A DNA stretch of 64,000 bases from positions 1-64,000 of the forward strand of contig NZ_RAPY01000005.1 in the NCBI RefSeq assembly GCF_003610355.1, in the 5' to 3' direction. Each line of letters begins with the position of its first letter. Positions within the stretch are counted from its first letter, which is position 1. The position numbers were made by a program, and so were the translations under genes. Source of the stretch: Sphingobacterium detergens. Its GTDB lineage: Bacteria; Bacteroidota; Bacteroidia; Sphingobacteriales; Sphingobacteriaceae. Under the pieces are notes generated by a model, which searched no databases, was not told where the DNA came from, and worked only from the letters and a program-made list of their open reading frames with translations. Shown piece after piece: positions 35,759 through 44,769 of the stretch.

Positions 35759-37336
35759 TTAATGAATACCCTTGAAAATCCGGTTCCAACGTATTTTAGA
35801 AAGCCCCTTTCCATTTGTATTCCAGCTCATCCAGGTAAATAAGGCTTTACCCACAATATGATCCTCTGGAACAAAGCCCCAATCCCTTGCGTCCAACGAA
35901 TTATGCCTGTTGTCCCCCATCATCCAATAGTAATCCATTTTAAAGGTGTATGAATCCGTCTTGCTACCATTCAAGTATAAGCCATCAGCTTTCTTCTCTA
36001 ATCGGTTATGCTCATAAACCCGAATGGCGCGCTCGTAAAGAGGCAAGGTCTGTGCATTTAAAATAACTTTCATCCCCTTTTTCGGAATCACAAAAGGCCC
36101 AAAATTATCATAATTCCATTTGTACTGCGGATCATTTGGAAACGTGTTGATCTGCGCTTCCCCTGGCTTAGCGATGTCCATCTGCATGGATTTGACATTC
36201 GACCATGATTTCACCATTTGAGCCTGCTCTTGGGTTAGAAAAACAATATAGGCTCCTGGTTGAAGCATCTTTATCTCGATGCCCATATCTTTCATTCGTT
36301 GTTCATCCAACTCTGTCCCATCGGTCATCACGATATAATCCATCTGACTTTCTGGTGCGACAAAACCAGGTTGGTCATTTACGTATAATACAGCCTCTTT
36401 CATACTGATTTTATCACCCGGCATTCCAACACAACGTTTGATCAAATGCTCTCTTTTATCCACAGGACGTGTTTTAATGGTAAATTGCTGGTGTACGGCC
36501 TCATAACCCATTGAGCGCACCAAATCATAATAAGGTTGGTCTTGATTCTCTATCGCAACAGTATCCCCTGCTGGTGCATTAAATACGATAACATCATTCC
36601 GCTTGATCTGCTGGAAACCTGGAAGCCGCTTGTAGGGAAGTTCAATCAGCTCCGAGAAAGCTTTTCCACCAATAACGGGCATTGTGTGGTGTGCAAAAGG
36701 AAATGCAATAGGTGTATTAGGGATACGTGGTCCATAATTCAATTTACTCACAAATAAATAGTCACCGATCAAAAGTGATTGCTGCATGGACCCCGAAGGG
36801 ATCATAAAGGCCTCCAGTAGGAAACCTCGGATCAGTGTTGCTGCAACGGTTGCAAAAACGATCGCATCCGCCCATTCACGGATCATGGATTTCTTATAGG
36901 GATACTTGACTTTGAATTCATTGTAGGACTCGTGCAGCAGGTCCAGCTGGATTTCCTTTGTCATTACCTTTCCTTCGCCGGATGCCATTTTAAGCTTTTT
37001 GGCATAAATTCCATTGAGAAACTGAACATTTTTATCTCGCCCCCATAGCGGTAATACGATAAAAGGTATCAATACCGCAGCGCAATTTTCCCAAAATCTT
37101 CTTTTGCCAAAACAATGGATAAAATCGAGGTATAAATTATAAAAGACAAAGACATTCACAATGGGAACGATCAACAACACAATATACCAAACAGGTCTAT
37201 TGGTGATTTGCCCTTGAATCCATTGACTATAAACCGGAACAATACCTTCCCAACCACGACGTCCCGCCTTTCCAAATAAAAGCCAAAAACCATAAGCTGC
37301 GATAATGGTCAGTACAATAAAAATAATAAGCCCCAT
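35759..37336 (-). CDS. lepB: Signal peptidase I, long Bacteroidota form
   Basis: It cleaves signal peptides at the periplasmic face of the inner membrane. This 525-residue chain is longer than enterobacterial LepB: an N-terminal membrane region with two to three helices (about 3-20, 48-70, 85-98) precedes the catalytic part. A further helix spans about 157-175. The nucleophile is Ser183 in IPSGSMQQSLLIGDY, and the general base is Lys300 in LIKRCVGMPGDKI. The C-terminal signature MGDNRHNSLDARDWGFVP is intact. It is unrelated in role to the PUL beside it. It probably has its own transcript with the gene at 37373 upstream (36 bp gap). Confidence 0.93.
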   Translation of the reverse strand: MGLIIFIVLTIIAAYGFWLLFGKAGRRGWEGIVPVYSQWIQGQITNRPVWYIVLLIVPIVNVFVFYNLYLDFIHCFGKRRFWENCAAVLIPFIVLPLWGRDKNVQFLNGIYAKKLKMASGEGKVMTKEIQLDLLHESYNEFKVKYPYKKSMIREWADAIVFATVAATLIRGFLLEAFMIPSGSMQQSLLIGDYLFVSKLNYGPRIPNTPIAFPFAHHTMPVIGGKAFSELIELPYKRLPGFQQIKRNDVIVFNAPAGDTVAIENQDQPYYDLVRSMGYEAVHQQFTIKTRPVDKREHLIKRCVGMPGDKISMKEAVLYVNDQPGFVAPESQMDYIVMTDGTELDEQRMKDMGIEIKMLQPGAYIVFLTQEQAQMVKSWSNVKSMQMDIAKPGEAQINTFPNDPQYKWNYDNFGPFVIPKKGMKVILNAQTLPLYERAIRVYEHNRLEKKADGLYLNGSKTDSYTFKMDYYWMMGDNRHNSLDARDWGFVPEDHIVGKALFTWMSWNTNGKGLSKIRWNRIFKGIH

Positions 37337-37372
37337 ATTTTTCTTTTTTATCGAAATGTAACTAGATAAACG

Positions 37373-38107
37373 TTAATAAATAAACAACCTGGATGAATCC
37401 AACGGAGATTCTTTCGCGCGCTGTAACTCATTGTATTTCATAATATATTTGATAAATACATCATAATTATATTTCTGTTCTTTTTCAAATTCGGCAAATA
37501 ATTCCGGTTCATCATTTATCAGACGCCCCAATGTCAGTGTGCGTTTCTTTTTATTTCCACTAAATAAGCCACTCGAATTACTGTTTATTTCAATCACCTC
37601 ACCTGTTGCTTTCTTGAGCGCATAAGCATATTTTGACTTCGTAAATCCGACACCAATCATTGGTGCAGCTCCACCACTACCAATCATCATTCCACCACTG
37701 CCTCCAAAATGTAATTCGGAAACAAAGTAGGCCATAATTTCGCCATCGACAAGCACTTCTGCAAAAGTCGGTTCCAGGTCTTGTGCCTTTCGGATCTGAT
37801 AGGTCTGCGGAGAAGTCCCCGGAACGGGATCCAGCCCATTTTCTACATAGGATGGTGCATACACCTTCTTTTTGGATTGCCAATAAGCACGAAACACCTG
37901 ATCGGGGGTAAAAGTCAACTTTTCCTTTTGTAGGTTCTCAAATTTTAGCTTACGATCCTTAACCGAAGAGATCTTTCCATACAACGTATCCGCATTCATC
38001 AATACGAGGTAATCTACATTTTTTTCATCCTTTTGCGCTTGTACTACAGCTGAACTACATAAAAAAAATAAGAAAAAAACAATCCTAAAATTTGATATCA
38101 GTCTCAT
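37373..38107 (-). CDS. Exported protein of unknown function
   Basis: This 244-residue protein has a signal peptide ending VVQAQ (about residue 25). The mature part begins with DYLVLMNADTLYGKISSVKDRKLKF, a short beta-rich motif often seen at the start of uncharacterised Bacteroidota exported proteins. A Gly-rich hydrophobic stretch (GGSGGMMIGSGGAAPMIGVG, about 135-155) could be a membrane-associated loop. No enzymatic motif. It lies 36 bp upstream of lepB on the same strand, so cotranscription is likely. Confidence 0.55.
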   Translation of the reverse strand: MRLISNFRIVFFLFFLCSSAVVQAQKDEKNVDYLVLMNADTLYGKISSVKDRKLKFENLQKEKLTFTPDQVFRAYWQSKKKVYAPSYVENGLDPVPGTSPQTYQIRKAQDLEPTFAEVLVDGEIMAYFVSELHFGGSGGMMIGSGGAAPMIGVGFTKSKYAYALKKATGEVIEINSNSSGLFSGNKKKRTLTLGRLINDEPELFAEFEKEQKYNYDVFIKYIMKYNELQRAKESPLDSSRLFIY

Positions 38108-38299
38108 AAACCACTATTTATACCTGTAAAGCTACATAAAAATACATGATTCAGCTATAATTCTTCCAGCTTTAACCTTTCTTAAGTAAATCTGTTTCTC
38201 GGAGTGATTGCTATTTTATCCTGTCAGAATTATGCCATGGCAAATGACAAACTTATAGCGAACATCGACAACCGATCAATATGCTGATTTATAAAAAAA

Positions 38300-38325
38300 A
38301 GCTGCCCAAAATATTTGGAACAGCT
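38300..38325 (-). terminator. Terminator of the small lipoprotein gene
   Basis: AGCTG (38300-38304) pairs with CAGCT (38321-38325), with an inner imperfect stem CCAAA/TTTGG. On the minus strand it is followed by a run of eight Ts. It lies 25 bp after the stop at 38351. Confidence 0.7.
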
Positions 38326-38350
38326 CATTTTATCTGCTTAAAATTAGACC

Positions 38351-38824
38351 TTACCCTTTATGTTTACCCTCAAATTCAGTAGAAGCTTTGTTCACTCCAG
38401 TGCTCATGTTTTCAAAGGCTTTATTTATATTATTAAGCAATGCCGATTCTGTAGTCGCGTCAGGGGTTTTGCTTTTACGCAATTCGATCAGCTTTGGATA
38501 ATCCTCGGTCACAATTTTTTTGTAACCATTCAGCCCCTCGAGCACCGCTTTCTGAAAGCTGGCATCACCTTTAAAATCACCTAAATCTTCTACTTTTTTA
38601 ATATCATCGTCCAGGGATTTTCCCCAATCCGCGCGTACCTGTTCCGCCTTTGCATAATCGGCGGCATTCATGGCAGCATTCATCGCTTCAATATGCTTTT
38701 CACTTCCATTGATGACAGTGATAATTGAATTGTTATACGTCGCAGGATCCTTCACTCCTGAACCACAACTTGAGATCGTCAGCACCGCTACGGTCAAGAT
38801 GCCTGTTATAAATTGTTTCATCAT
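38351..38824 (-). CDS. Small helical lipoprotein
   Basis: This 157-residue lipoprotein has lipobox TISSC (about residue 20). The mature chain is predicted to be largely alpha-helical and charged (NAADYAKAEQVRADWGKSLDDDI). It resembles, from memory, the LIC11966-type surface lipoproteins, which have no established function. It is a single-gene unit with its own -7 box at 38934-38941 and its own terminator. MKQFITGI two bases in from the first ATG is an equally good start. Confidence 0.55.
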   Translation of the reverse strand: MMKQFITGILTVAVLTISSCGSGVKDPATYNNSIITVINGSEKHIEAMNAAMNAADYAKAEQVRADWGKSLDDDIKKVEDLGDFKGDASFQKAVLEGLNGYKKIVTEDYPKLIELRKSKTPDATTESALLNNINKAFENMSTGVNKASTEFEGKHKG

Positions 38825-38933
38825 TGTTGTTATATTTTATGGTTTACGTGTCTTTTTATTTATAAACGTCCCCTACCCCTTATTTCGTTTACACATTCCG
38901 CCTGCTTCTTTACAATAACCTAATCAACTTAGC

Positions 38934-38941
38934 CAAAGATA
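38934..38941 (-). promoter_or_regulatory. -7 promoter box for the small lipoprotein gene
   Basis: On the minus strand the sequence reads TATCTTTG, an exact TAnnTTTG box, about 110 bp upstream of the ATG at 38824. No clear TTG sits at -33, so the promoter is only half supported. Confidence 0.4.
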
Positions 38942-39002
38942 GTTGAGTTAAAATATTTTTTTTATCACTGAATTCAGGGATTTATTCCTGCAGCTATATT
39001 TC

Positions 39003-39056
39003 GCAACATAGTTGCTTTTAATATTTCTTTATTTATATTTGTTGCAACTTAATTGC
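39003..39056 (+). promoter_or_regulatory. Promoter bracketed by two copies of a 13-bp palindrome
   Basis: A near-perfect promoter reads TTG (39012-39014), 19 bp, then TATATTTG (39034-39041). Two matching palindromes, GCAACATAGTTGC (39003-39015) and GCAACTTAATTGC (39044-39056), give the consensus GCAACWTARTTGC. The first overlaps the -33 element and the second sits at the expected transcription start. The second is extended to TGTTGCAA/TTGCAACA arms. This is the geometry of a repressor site. With a TonB receptor and His-rich lipoproteins downstream, a Fur-family (Zur-like) regulator is the best guess. Confidence 0.65.
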
Positions 39057-39089
39057 AACATAAAATTTATAACAAACCCAACTCAGTTA

Positions 39090-41267
39090 ATGAACAGACG
39101 TACGATTTTCTCACTTCTATTTACCTATAGTATCTTACATCCCGCTTGTGCGCAAGAAAAAGCAACAAAGACAATTGGGTTAAAGGAGGTATATATTGAA
39201 GGAGGACGCTATAAAAAATCAGCTGAAGGGGCAATGTCCATAGACGTTCTGACAAGTGATTCATTACAGAAATATCAGGCGGGCAGTTTGATGCAAACGT
39301 TAAGCCGACTTCCAGGTGTCAATGCCATAGGCATTGGTGCAAGTCAATCTAAACCCCAAATCCGAGGCCTCGGCTTTAATCGGGTAGCCACTGTAGAAAA
39401 TGGAATTAAGCATGAAGGACAACAATGGGGGCTGGATCATGGGCTGGAAATTGACCAATACAGCATTGGCACTGCTGAAATTATTAAAGGTGCCAGTTCA
39501 TTTATGTATGGATCGGATGCTATTGGAGGCGTCATCCGTTTGTCCTCGCCAACAGAACTCCAAGAAAACGGATTGAAAGGTCATGTCAATCTATTGACCA
39601 GATCCAATAATGCCACCTATGGAGGTTCGCTACAACTACAGGGTAGGAATGGTAACTGGGTTTTTGGTGGCGGGGTAACACATTTGGGCTACGCCGACTA
39701 TCGTGTACCGACCGACACGGTATATGTTTACAACTATGCTGTCCGGTTAAAAGATCGACAGGTTCGTAATACCGCAGGACAAGAGACCAGTTTTCAACTT
39801 CGAGGCGGTTATGTCTCCGATCGATTTTCCTCTATCTTTTATCTGAGTAATTACCATACTAAAATCGGATTTTTCGCCAATGCGCATGGTTTAGAGCCAC
39901 GGGGTGTAGATACAGCGCTCTATGACCTTTCTGATCGCGATATCCTCTATCCAAGTCAACATGTTAATCATTTTAAACTCATTAGCCGAAACTACATTGC
40001 TCAGGACGCCCATAAGATCTGGGTGGATCTGGGTTACCAAAGAAATTATCGCCAGGAATTCAACAACTATACGGCACATGGGTATATGCCTCCAGTTTAC
40101 CCGCAGGACATGACCATTCCGATGAATCTCGAACGACTGTATGATAAAGAGATCTATCATATGACAGTAAAAGATGAATTTATCATGGCTGCACATCGAC
40201 TCACTATAGGAGGTAATGCGGAGTATCAACTTAACAATATCGATGGATGGAGCTTCCTTATTCCTGCTTATCGGCAAAAAGCACTAGGTTTATTTATCCA
40301 CGATCAGTATCCAATAAACGAACAAACCATACTCTATGGTGCCTTACGTTATGATTACAGCAATATCCACAGCTCGCCTTATCAGGACTGGTTTGCATCC
40401 AAACTGGAAAACAATCAATCTGCCAATATCGTTAGAGCGGATGAACTTCGTCGTAGTTTCAATAGCCTTGTTTGGTCTCTTGGAGCAACACGGCAAATGG
40501 GTTTATGGGAAGCAAAATTGAACGTTGGTAAAAGTTTTCGGGTACCTATTGCACAAGAACTGGCCGCCAATGGTGTGAACTATCATTATTTCAGTTATGA
40601 AAAGGGGGATGCGTCCCTTTCTCCCGAACAATCCTACCAGATGGACTTATCTGTAGCTCGGCGCACTGGAAATACATATATTGCTTTCACCCCTTTTTTC
40701 AACTATTTTTCCAATTACATCTATCTCAATCCTACATCGGGTTATGACCAGTTTTACGGTGCCGGCAACCAAATATTTGAATATTCCCAAAGCAAAGTAC
40801 GGCGTTATGGTGCTGAACTAAAAGTGGAGTATCGTCCGTTAACCCATTGGAAAGTAGAATTATTGGGTGAATATGTTCGATCCGAACAACTTTCGGGCAG
40901 CAAGAAAGGTTATACATTACCCTTTTCTCCTGCCCCTTCACTTGTATTGGATCTCAGTTGGTTGCCCAAAAGTAGCACCTATTTTAAGGAGTCTTACCTC
41001 TCTTTGGATTCCAAATGGACAGCTAGCCAAAAGCATATTGTCCCACCCGAAGAAAAAACAAAAGGTTATCAAATCCTCAATTTCAGAGCAGGAACACAGC
41101 TGGTCCTGGGCAAATCGGTTCTTCAATTGCGCTTACAAGTTCAGAACATTTTTGACACAAGATATATGGATCACACCAGTTTCTACCGATTGATCTCACT
41201 CCCTGAACAGGGACGAAATATCATCTTATCTGTTGGGATTCCTTTCGGAAAGCAAAACCGAAGCTAA
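39090..41267 (+). CDS. TonB-dependent outer-membrane receptor, probably for a metal
   Basis: I start at 39090 (MNRRTIFSLLFTYSILHPACAQ); the longer frame from 39012 would begin inside the promoter. The protein is about 725 residues. The plug domain follows the signal (SLMQTLSRLPGVNAIGIGASQS, PQIRGLGFNRVATVENGIKHEG, IIKGASSFMYGSDAIGGVIRL), then a barrel ending QGRNIILSVGIPFG. There is no carboxypeptidase-like domain and no SusD, so it is a classical receptor rather than a PUL transporter. A His-containing loop (FFANAHGLEPRG) and the His-rich partner lipoproteins point to metal, perhaps zinc. This is inference. Confidence 0.85.
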   Translation: MNRRTIFSLLFTYSILHPACAQEKATKTIGLKEVYIEGGRYKKSAEGAMSIDVLTSDSLQKYQAGSLMQTLSRLPGVNAIGIGASQSKPQIRGLGFNRVATVENGIKHEGQQWGLDHGLEIDQYSIGTAEIIKGASSFMYGSDAIGGVIRLSSPTELQENGLKGHVNLLTRSNNATYGGSLQLQGRNGNWVFGGGVTHLGYADYRVPTDTVYVYNYAVRLKDRQVRNTAGQETSFQLRGGYVSDRFSSIFYLSNYHTKIGFFANAHGLEPRGVDTALYDLSDRDILYPSQHVNHFKLISRNYIAQDAHKIWVDLGYQRNYRQEFNNYTAHGYMPPVYPQDMTIPMNLERLYDKEIYHMTVKDEFIMAAHRLTIGGNAEYQLNNIDGWSFLIPAYRQKALGLFIHDQYPINEQTILYGALRYDYSNIHSSPYQDWFASKLENNQSANIVRADELRRSFNSLVWSLGATRQMGLWEAKLNVGKSFRVPIAQELAANGVNYHYFSYEKGDASLSPEQSYQMDLSVARRTGNTYIAFTPFFNYFSNYIYLNPTSGYDQFYGAGNQIFEYSQSKVRRYGAELKVEYRPLTHWKVELLGEYVRSEQLSGSKKGYTLPFSPAPSLVLDLSWLPKSSTYFKESYLSLDSKWTASQKHIVPPEEKTKGYQILNFRAGTQLVLGKSVLQLRLQVQNIFDTRYMDHTSFYRLISLPEQGRNIILSVGIPFGKQNRS

Positions 41268-41329
41268 CAAACTCATTGATACAATAAATACACAAGTACT
41301 AACTCATCATGATAAAAATAAATATACAT

Positions 41330-41806
41330 ATGCAAACACTCAAAAAATATGGAATCATAGCCTTCATTGCGGCCTCTGCCATCGCTTGTACGAAGGATAA
41401 GGAAAATATTGATACCGAAAAACCAACAATTGATATCAGTGCAGCGACTGCCTTTCCGAAACAATGCAGCCAAATCAGACGTGGATCCAGTTTTACGTTC
41501 CGTGCAAAACTATCCGACAATGTTGCCTTAGGCAGCTACAGTATTGACGTTCATCATAATTTTGACCATCATTCACACAGTACCGAAGTGGAGGAATGTA
41601 CATTAGAGCCTATCAAGAAACCCGTCAAACCCTTTGTTCTGGTCAAGTCTGTCAATATACCAGGACAACCACAACAGTATGATGCACAATTTCAGATTGA
41701 TGTCCCTGCAGATGTTGATCCCGGAAACTATCACTTTATGATCCAAGTGACGGATCAATCCGGCTGGAGTATCCAGCGTGGCATCAGTGTCCGTATCATT
41801 GAATAA
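41330..41806 (+). CDS. DUF4625-type His-rich lipoprotein
   Basis: The start at 41330 (MQTLKKYGIIAFIAASAIAC) gives a compact lipoprotein signal. An upstream in-frame ATG at 41309 would add seven residues. The mature part is one Ig-like beta-sandwich of the family I recall as DUF4625, with closing strands PADVDPGNYHFMIQVTDQSGW. A cluster VHHNFDHHSHSTEVEEC looks like a metal-binding loop. It follows the TonB receptor by 62 bp and precedes a related lipoprotein, so all three probably act in one uptake system. Confidence 0.65.
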   Translation: MQTLKKYGIIAFIAASAIACTKDKENIDTEKPTIDISAATAFPKQCSQIRRGSSFTFRAKLSDNVALGSYSIDVHHNFDHHSHSTEVEECTLEPIKKPVKPFVLVKSVNIPGQPQQYDAQFQIDVPADVDPGNYHFMIQVTDQSGWSIQRGISVRIIE

Positions 41807-41862
41807 CAGCAACTTAATAGACAAAATACGTCATTTTTTTTATCACAAAATCTACAAACCCA

Positions 41863-42879
41863 ATGAACATGAAAACTCGAAACATTCACTTTTTATTCCT
41901 GTTTACAGCACTTTTCTTTGGCTTCTTGTCTTCTTGTAAGAAAGACAACGCCGATATTCCTGTCACAACAAAACCTACGATCGGCACCCTAGAAATCGGA
42001 TCTGAAAATAATAAAACAGTCAAAGCCGGAACAGACCTCCATCTTGAAGGTGATATTGTAGCTGAAGCGCTTATCGACAAGATTGAGATCGAAATCCATC
42101 AGGAAGGTGGATCCTTCAAATTTGCCAAAATTTATACTGACGAGAAATATGTTGGCAAAAAAAATGTGACTTTCCATGAGCACATCGACATACCATCTGA
42201 AGTTCCTGCAGGCCAATATCATTTTCACTTTACAGTGACGGATAAGGCCGGAAATGCGACGACCGTAGAATCTCCTTTGACCATACAAGCATCAGATGTA
42301 AAAGCAAGCTATAAGCTTATTTTTACGGAAGTTAAAGGTACAGTGCATGGCAACCATTTCCATGATCTTGCCGATAAAGAGAATGTAGAACCTTCTACTA
42401 TTATCTTTGACAATACCGGCAAAGCACTAGCTGGACACGCTCATCTTAAACCAGACGGAATTTATAAAATTGACTTCAAACAATTTGATGCCACTGGTCA
42501 GGAAATTCAGGGACAATATATTAAAGATAAAGCAACAGCCACTTTATACAAAGCCTTTTTGACCGGCGGTGCCTTTGTATTAAATTCCGGCAATAGCTTA
42601 ACAGGCGCTATTTTTCAACCAAAAGAAACGGCTTACGGTGATGGTTCGGCAGTAACAGGCGCTATTGAGACCACTGGTATTACGACTTATTTTACAGCTG
42701 GGAAAGACAATGCCGGTGAAAAAGAGGTTGCCTTCGTTCTACGTAAATTTAAGGATTCCGCAACCAAAGCTACTATTACCCGTGCAGATTGGAATCGTAT
42801 TGATTATGTTGCCAAGTATCCCGGGGATGACATTCTCCGTCTAACTTTCGAATTGCATGCCGAAGAGGGTGAAGACTAA
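41863..42879 (+). CDS. Second His-containing DUF4625-type lipoprotein, two-domain
   Basis: This 338-residue lipoprotein has lipobox FLSSC (about residue 25). Residues about 40-150 repeat the Ig-like fold of the gene before it (PSEVPAGQYHFHFTVTDKAGN, compare PADVDPGNYHFMIQVTDQSGW). The C-terminal half is different: it carries TVHGNHFHDLAD and KALAGHAHLKPDG, more potential metal ligands, and ends in a beta-rich region. It closes the operon, 28 bp ahead of a terminator. Likely a surface or periplasmic partner of the TonB receptor. Metal identity is not shown by sequence. Confidence 0.65.
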   Translation: MNMKTRNIHFLFLFTALFFGFLSSCKKDNADIPVTTKPTIGTLEIGSENNKTVKAGTDLHLEGDIVAEALIDKIEIEIHQEGGSFKFAKIYTDEKYVGKKNVTFHEHIDIPSEVPAGQYHFHFTVTDKAGNATTVESPLTIQASDVKASYKLIFTEVKGTVHGNHFHDLADKENVEPSTIIFDNTGKALAGHAHLKPDGIYKIDFKQFDATGQEIQGQYIKDKATATLYKAFLTGGAFVLNSGNSLTGAIFQPKETAYGDGSAVTGAIETTGITTYFTAGKDNAGEKEVAFVLRKFKDSATKATITRADWNRIDYVAKYPGDDILRLTFELHAEEGED

Positions 42880-42906
42880 TTTTGCGAGAACGATAATTTA
42901 AATACT

Positions 42907-42943
42907 AAACACCTAGCTAGACATACTAACTAGGTGTTTTTTT
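42907..42943 (+). terminator. Terminator of the TonB receptor/DUF4625 operon
   Basis: AAACACCTAG (42907-42916) pairs with CTAGGTGTTT (42930-42939) and is followed by further Ts to 42943. It lies between two convergent units and could also work for the PepSY-like gene on the other strand. Confidence 0.8.
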
Positions 42944-42967
42944 ACTAAGCTAAACTATTTGTTCAGA

Positions 42968-43417
42968 TTAATCTCTTATTTTACCCAATATATTCCCCTG
43001 CGTGTCCACAACAAGTTTCCATTCTTCTGTCCGGCTTTTTACTTCGAACGCATACGTAATCTTTTGTTCCTCAGTGATCTTTTTTATATCTTCTATGCGA
43101 TAGCCCGAAAAATCCTTTTTCACTTTTGCAATAACAGCTTTTGGTAAATCATTTTTGGCAAGTTCTTCTTTGTGACGCACAATCTTCCCATTACTTTGAA
43201 TCCATACCTCATGATCTGTACCAAACAAACCTGTTTCGAACTCGGCTTCATATAGTCCTGCTTTAAGTTCCCAGTCTACCCCTTTGGCTTTGGGAAATTT
43301 CTGTTGAAAACTATTCACCACCACAGCGGGTACCTCACTTTGGAGAATATCCTGAGCAGAAGCTCCAATTGTTGAGAGTGCAAAAATACATGCACTTAAT
43401 ATCATTTTAACGTTCAT
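42968..43417 (-). CDS. Periplasmic PepSY-like (BLIP-like) protein
   Basis: This 149-residue protein has a signal peptide ending GASAQ. Two PepSY-like repeats follow: VPAVVVNSFQQKFPKAKGVDWELK with YEAEFETG, then LPKAVIAKVKKDFSGYRIEDIKK with YAFEVKSRTEEWKLVVDTQGNI. Such proteins are common in Bacteroidota near two-component genes and may bind peptides or metals. The two-component pair at 43483-45443 lies directly upstream on the same strand, 65 bp away, so this gene is a plausible regulatory target. No enzyme motif. Confidence 0.75.
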   Translation of the reverse strand: MNVKMILSACIFALSTIGASAQDILQSEVPAVVVNSFQQKFPKAKGVDWELKAGLYEAEFETGLFGTDHEVWIQSNGKIVRHKEELAKNDLPKAVIAKVKKDFSGYRIEDIKKITEEQKITYAFEVKSRTEEWKLVVDTQGNILGKIRD

Positions 43418-43482
43418 GACTTTCCTATTTTTAATGTATTACAAAGTAAAACCATGATTCTGTAAAGATTTGGGAATGTAAT

Positions 43483-44769
43483 TTATGCCGAGCGAAAATC
43501 TAGCTTAAATATATGTTGACTATTGTCGTAATGATAGGAAATAGAAAAACCGTATAAATTACATATCGCCTGGACGATTGCCAGCCCCAGTCCGGTACCT
43601 TTGGATGAGACATCCGATTTATAAAACCTTGAAAACACATGCCCCTTATCCAAAGCAGCCTGTCTGCTCGTATTCGCCACTACAAGTGTATTTTCAGTAA
43701 TCGCTATGTTTACCTCTCCTCCCTCCATATTATGAAACAATGCATTACGGATCAAATTTGATACAATGATATTAGCCAGAGCGCTATCTAATCGTACATT
43801 CAGTTCATCTTGTTGTCCGACATTAATCCTGATATTTTTAAAAGCGGCAATATCTTCTAGTTCATCGGTGATATGTCTTACAAGCTGATTGATTGAGAGA
43901 TCCTCGTTGTTCAGGAATTGTTTGTTCTCAATCTTGCTGAGCAGCAATAATGATTTATTCAATCGAACCAATCTTTCAGCAGTATTCAATACTTCGGCGA
44001 TTGTATTCGACTGTTCAGGCTGTAGCCCACCAGTTTCGGCCATCATCTCCAACTTATTGATCATAATGGCCAGAGGCGTCTGCAACTCATGTGATGCATT
44101 GCCAATAAACTGTTTCTGCTGTTCATACGTTTCCTCATTATGATGGATTAAGGTCGTGACAGCGAGCTGTAAATCTTTAAACTCCTGGATATTGGTATCC
44201 ATAGCAGGCTTCTCGCCAGATTTTCCCAGCCGGAATTTGGTCAATTGATCTAAGAACCGATATAGTGGGCTCCATAATCGCTGTATGACTACTCTATTGA
44301 TTGAGACAATACTGACGACCAAGAGGATAAATAAAATCAGGACGGAATAAAACAGGTTTTTGATTAAATCGCTCTCCTCGATCATCGAATTGATAATTGA
44401 TAACTCGTAGTAGTGTCCCTTATGCTCAAACGCAGTCGTCAACATACGTACAGGCTCCAATTCAGGCTCCGGATCATCATCATCCTGCATATAAAGCATG
44501 GTATCTTTATATACATTCTGCATTTTGATGGCCTGTTGCTCGGAAATTTCACGCACCTTATAATTGTTAATGCCAAATTCCAGATCCGGAGATACAATTG
44601 CCTCAGAAGCCAGTTCCTGAATAATTAAGCGTTTTTGATTTTCCAATTCCTCATCGATATTATCATGGATTACTTCCAGCATAAATAAATAAAAGATGGT
44701 CGACCATACTGCAATGACGACCAGTACCGAAATAGAGAGATATTTGAGCGTTTGATTGGCTAATTTCAT
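43483..44769 (-). CDS. Membrane sensor histidine kinase
   Basis: This 428-residue kinase has a first transmembrane helix at about 9-31, a periplasmic sensor region, a second helix at about 140-160, then a HAMP-like linker. The H box is FIGNASHELQTPLAIMINKL (phospho-acceptor His near residue 226), the N box IIVSNLIRNALFHN, and the G box SKGTGLGLAIVQAICNLYG. All catalytic motifs are intact. It overlaps the response regulator gene upstream by 4 bp, an operon with coupled translation. An acidic stretch DDDDPEPELEPE-like near residue 100 (YMQDDDDPEPELEP) in the sensor domain might detect cations. Signal unknown. Confidence 0.9.
   Translation of the reverse strand: MKLANQTLKYLSISVLVVIAVWSTIFYLFMLEVIHDNIDEELENQKRLIIQELASEAIVSPDLEFGINNYKVREISEQQAIKMQNVYKDTMLYMQDDDDPEPELEPVRMLTTAFEHKGHYYELSIINSMIEESDLIKNLFYSVLILFILLVVSIVSINRVVIQRLWSPLYRFLDQLTKFRLGKSGEKPAMDTNIQEFKDLQLAVTTLIHHNEETYEQQKQFIGNASHELQTPLAIMINKLEMMAETGGLQPEQSNTIAEVLNTAERLVRLNKSLLLLSKIENKQFLNNEDLSINQLVRHITDELEDIAAFKNIRINVGQQDELNVRLDSALANIIVSNLIRNALFHNMEGGEVNIAITENTLVVANTSRQAALDKGHVFSRFYKSDVSSKGTGLGLAIVQAICNLYGFSISYHYDNSQHIFKLDFRSA

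Noticed and set aside
39891..40277. 128-codon antisense frame within the TonB receptor gene, and other long antisense frames (for example 48608-49000)
   Set aside because: They are shadows of genes with clear domains on the opposite strand.
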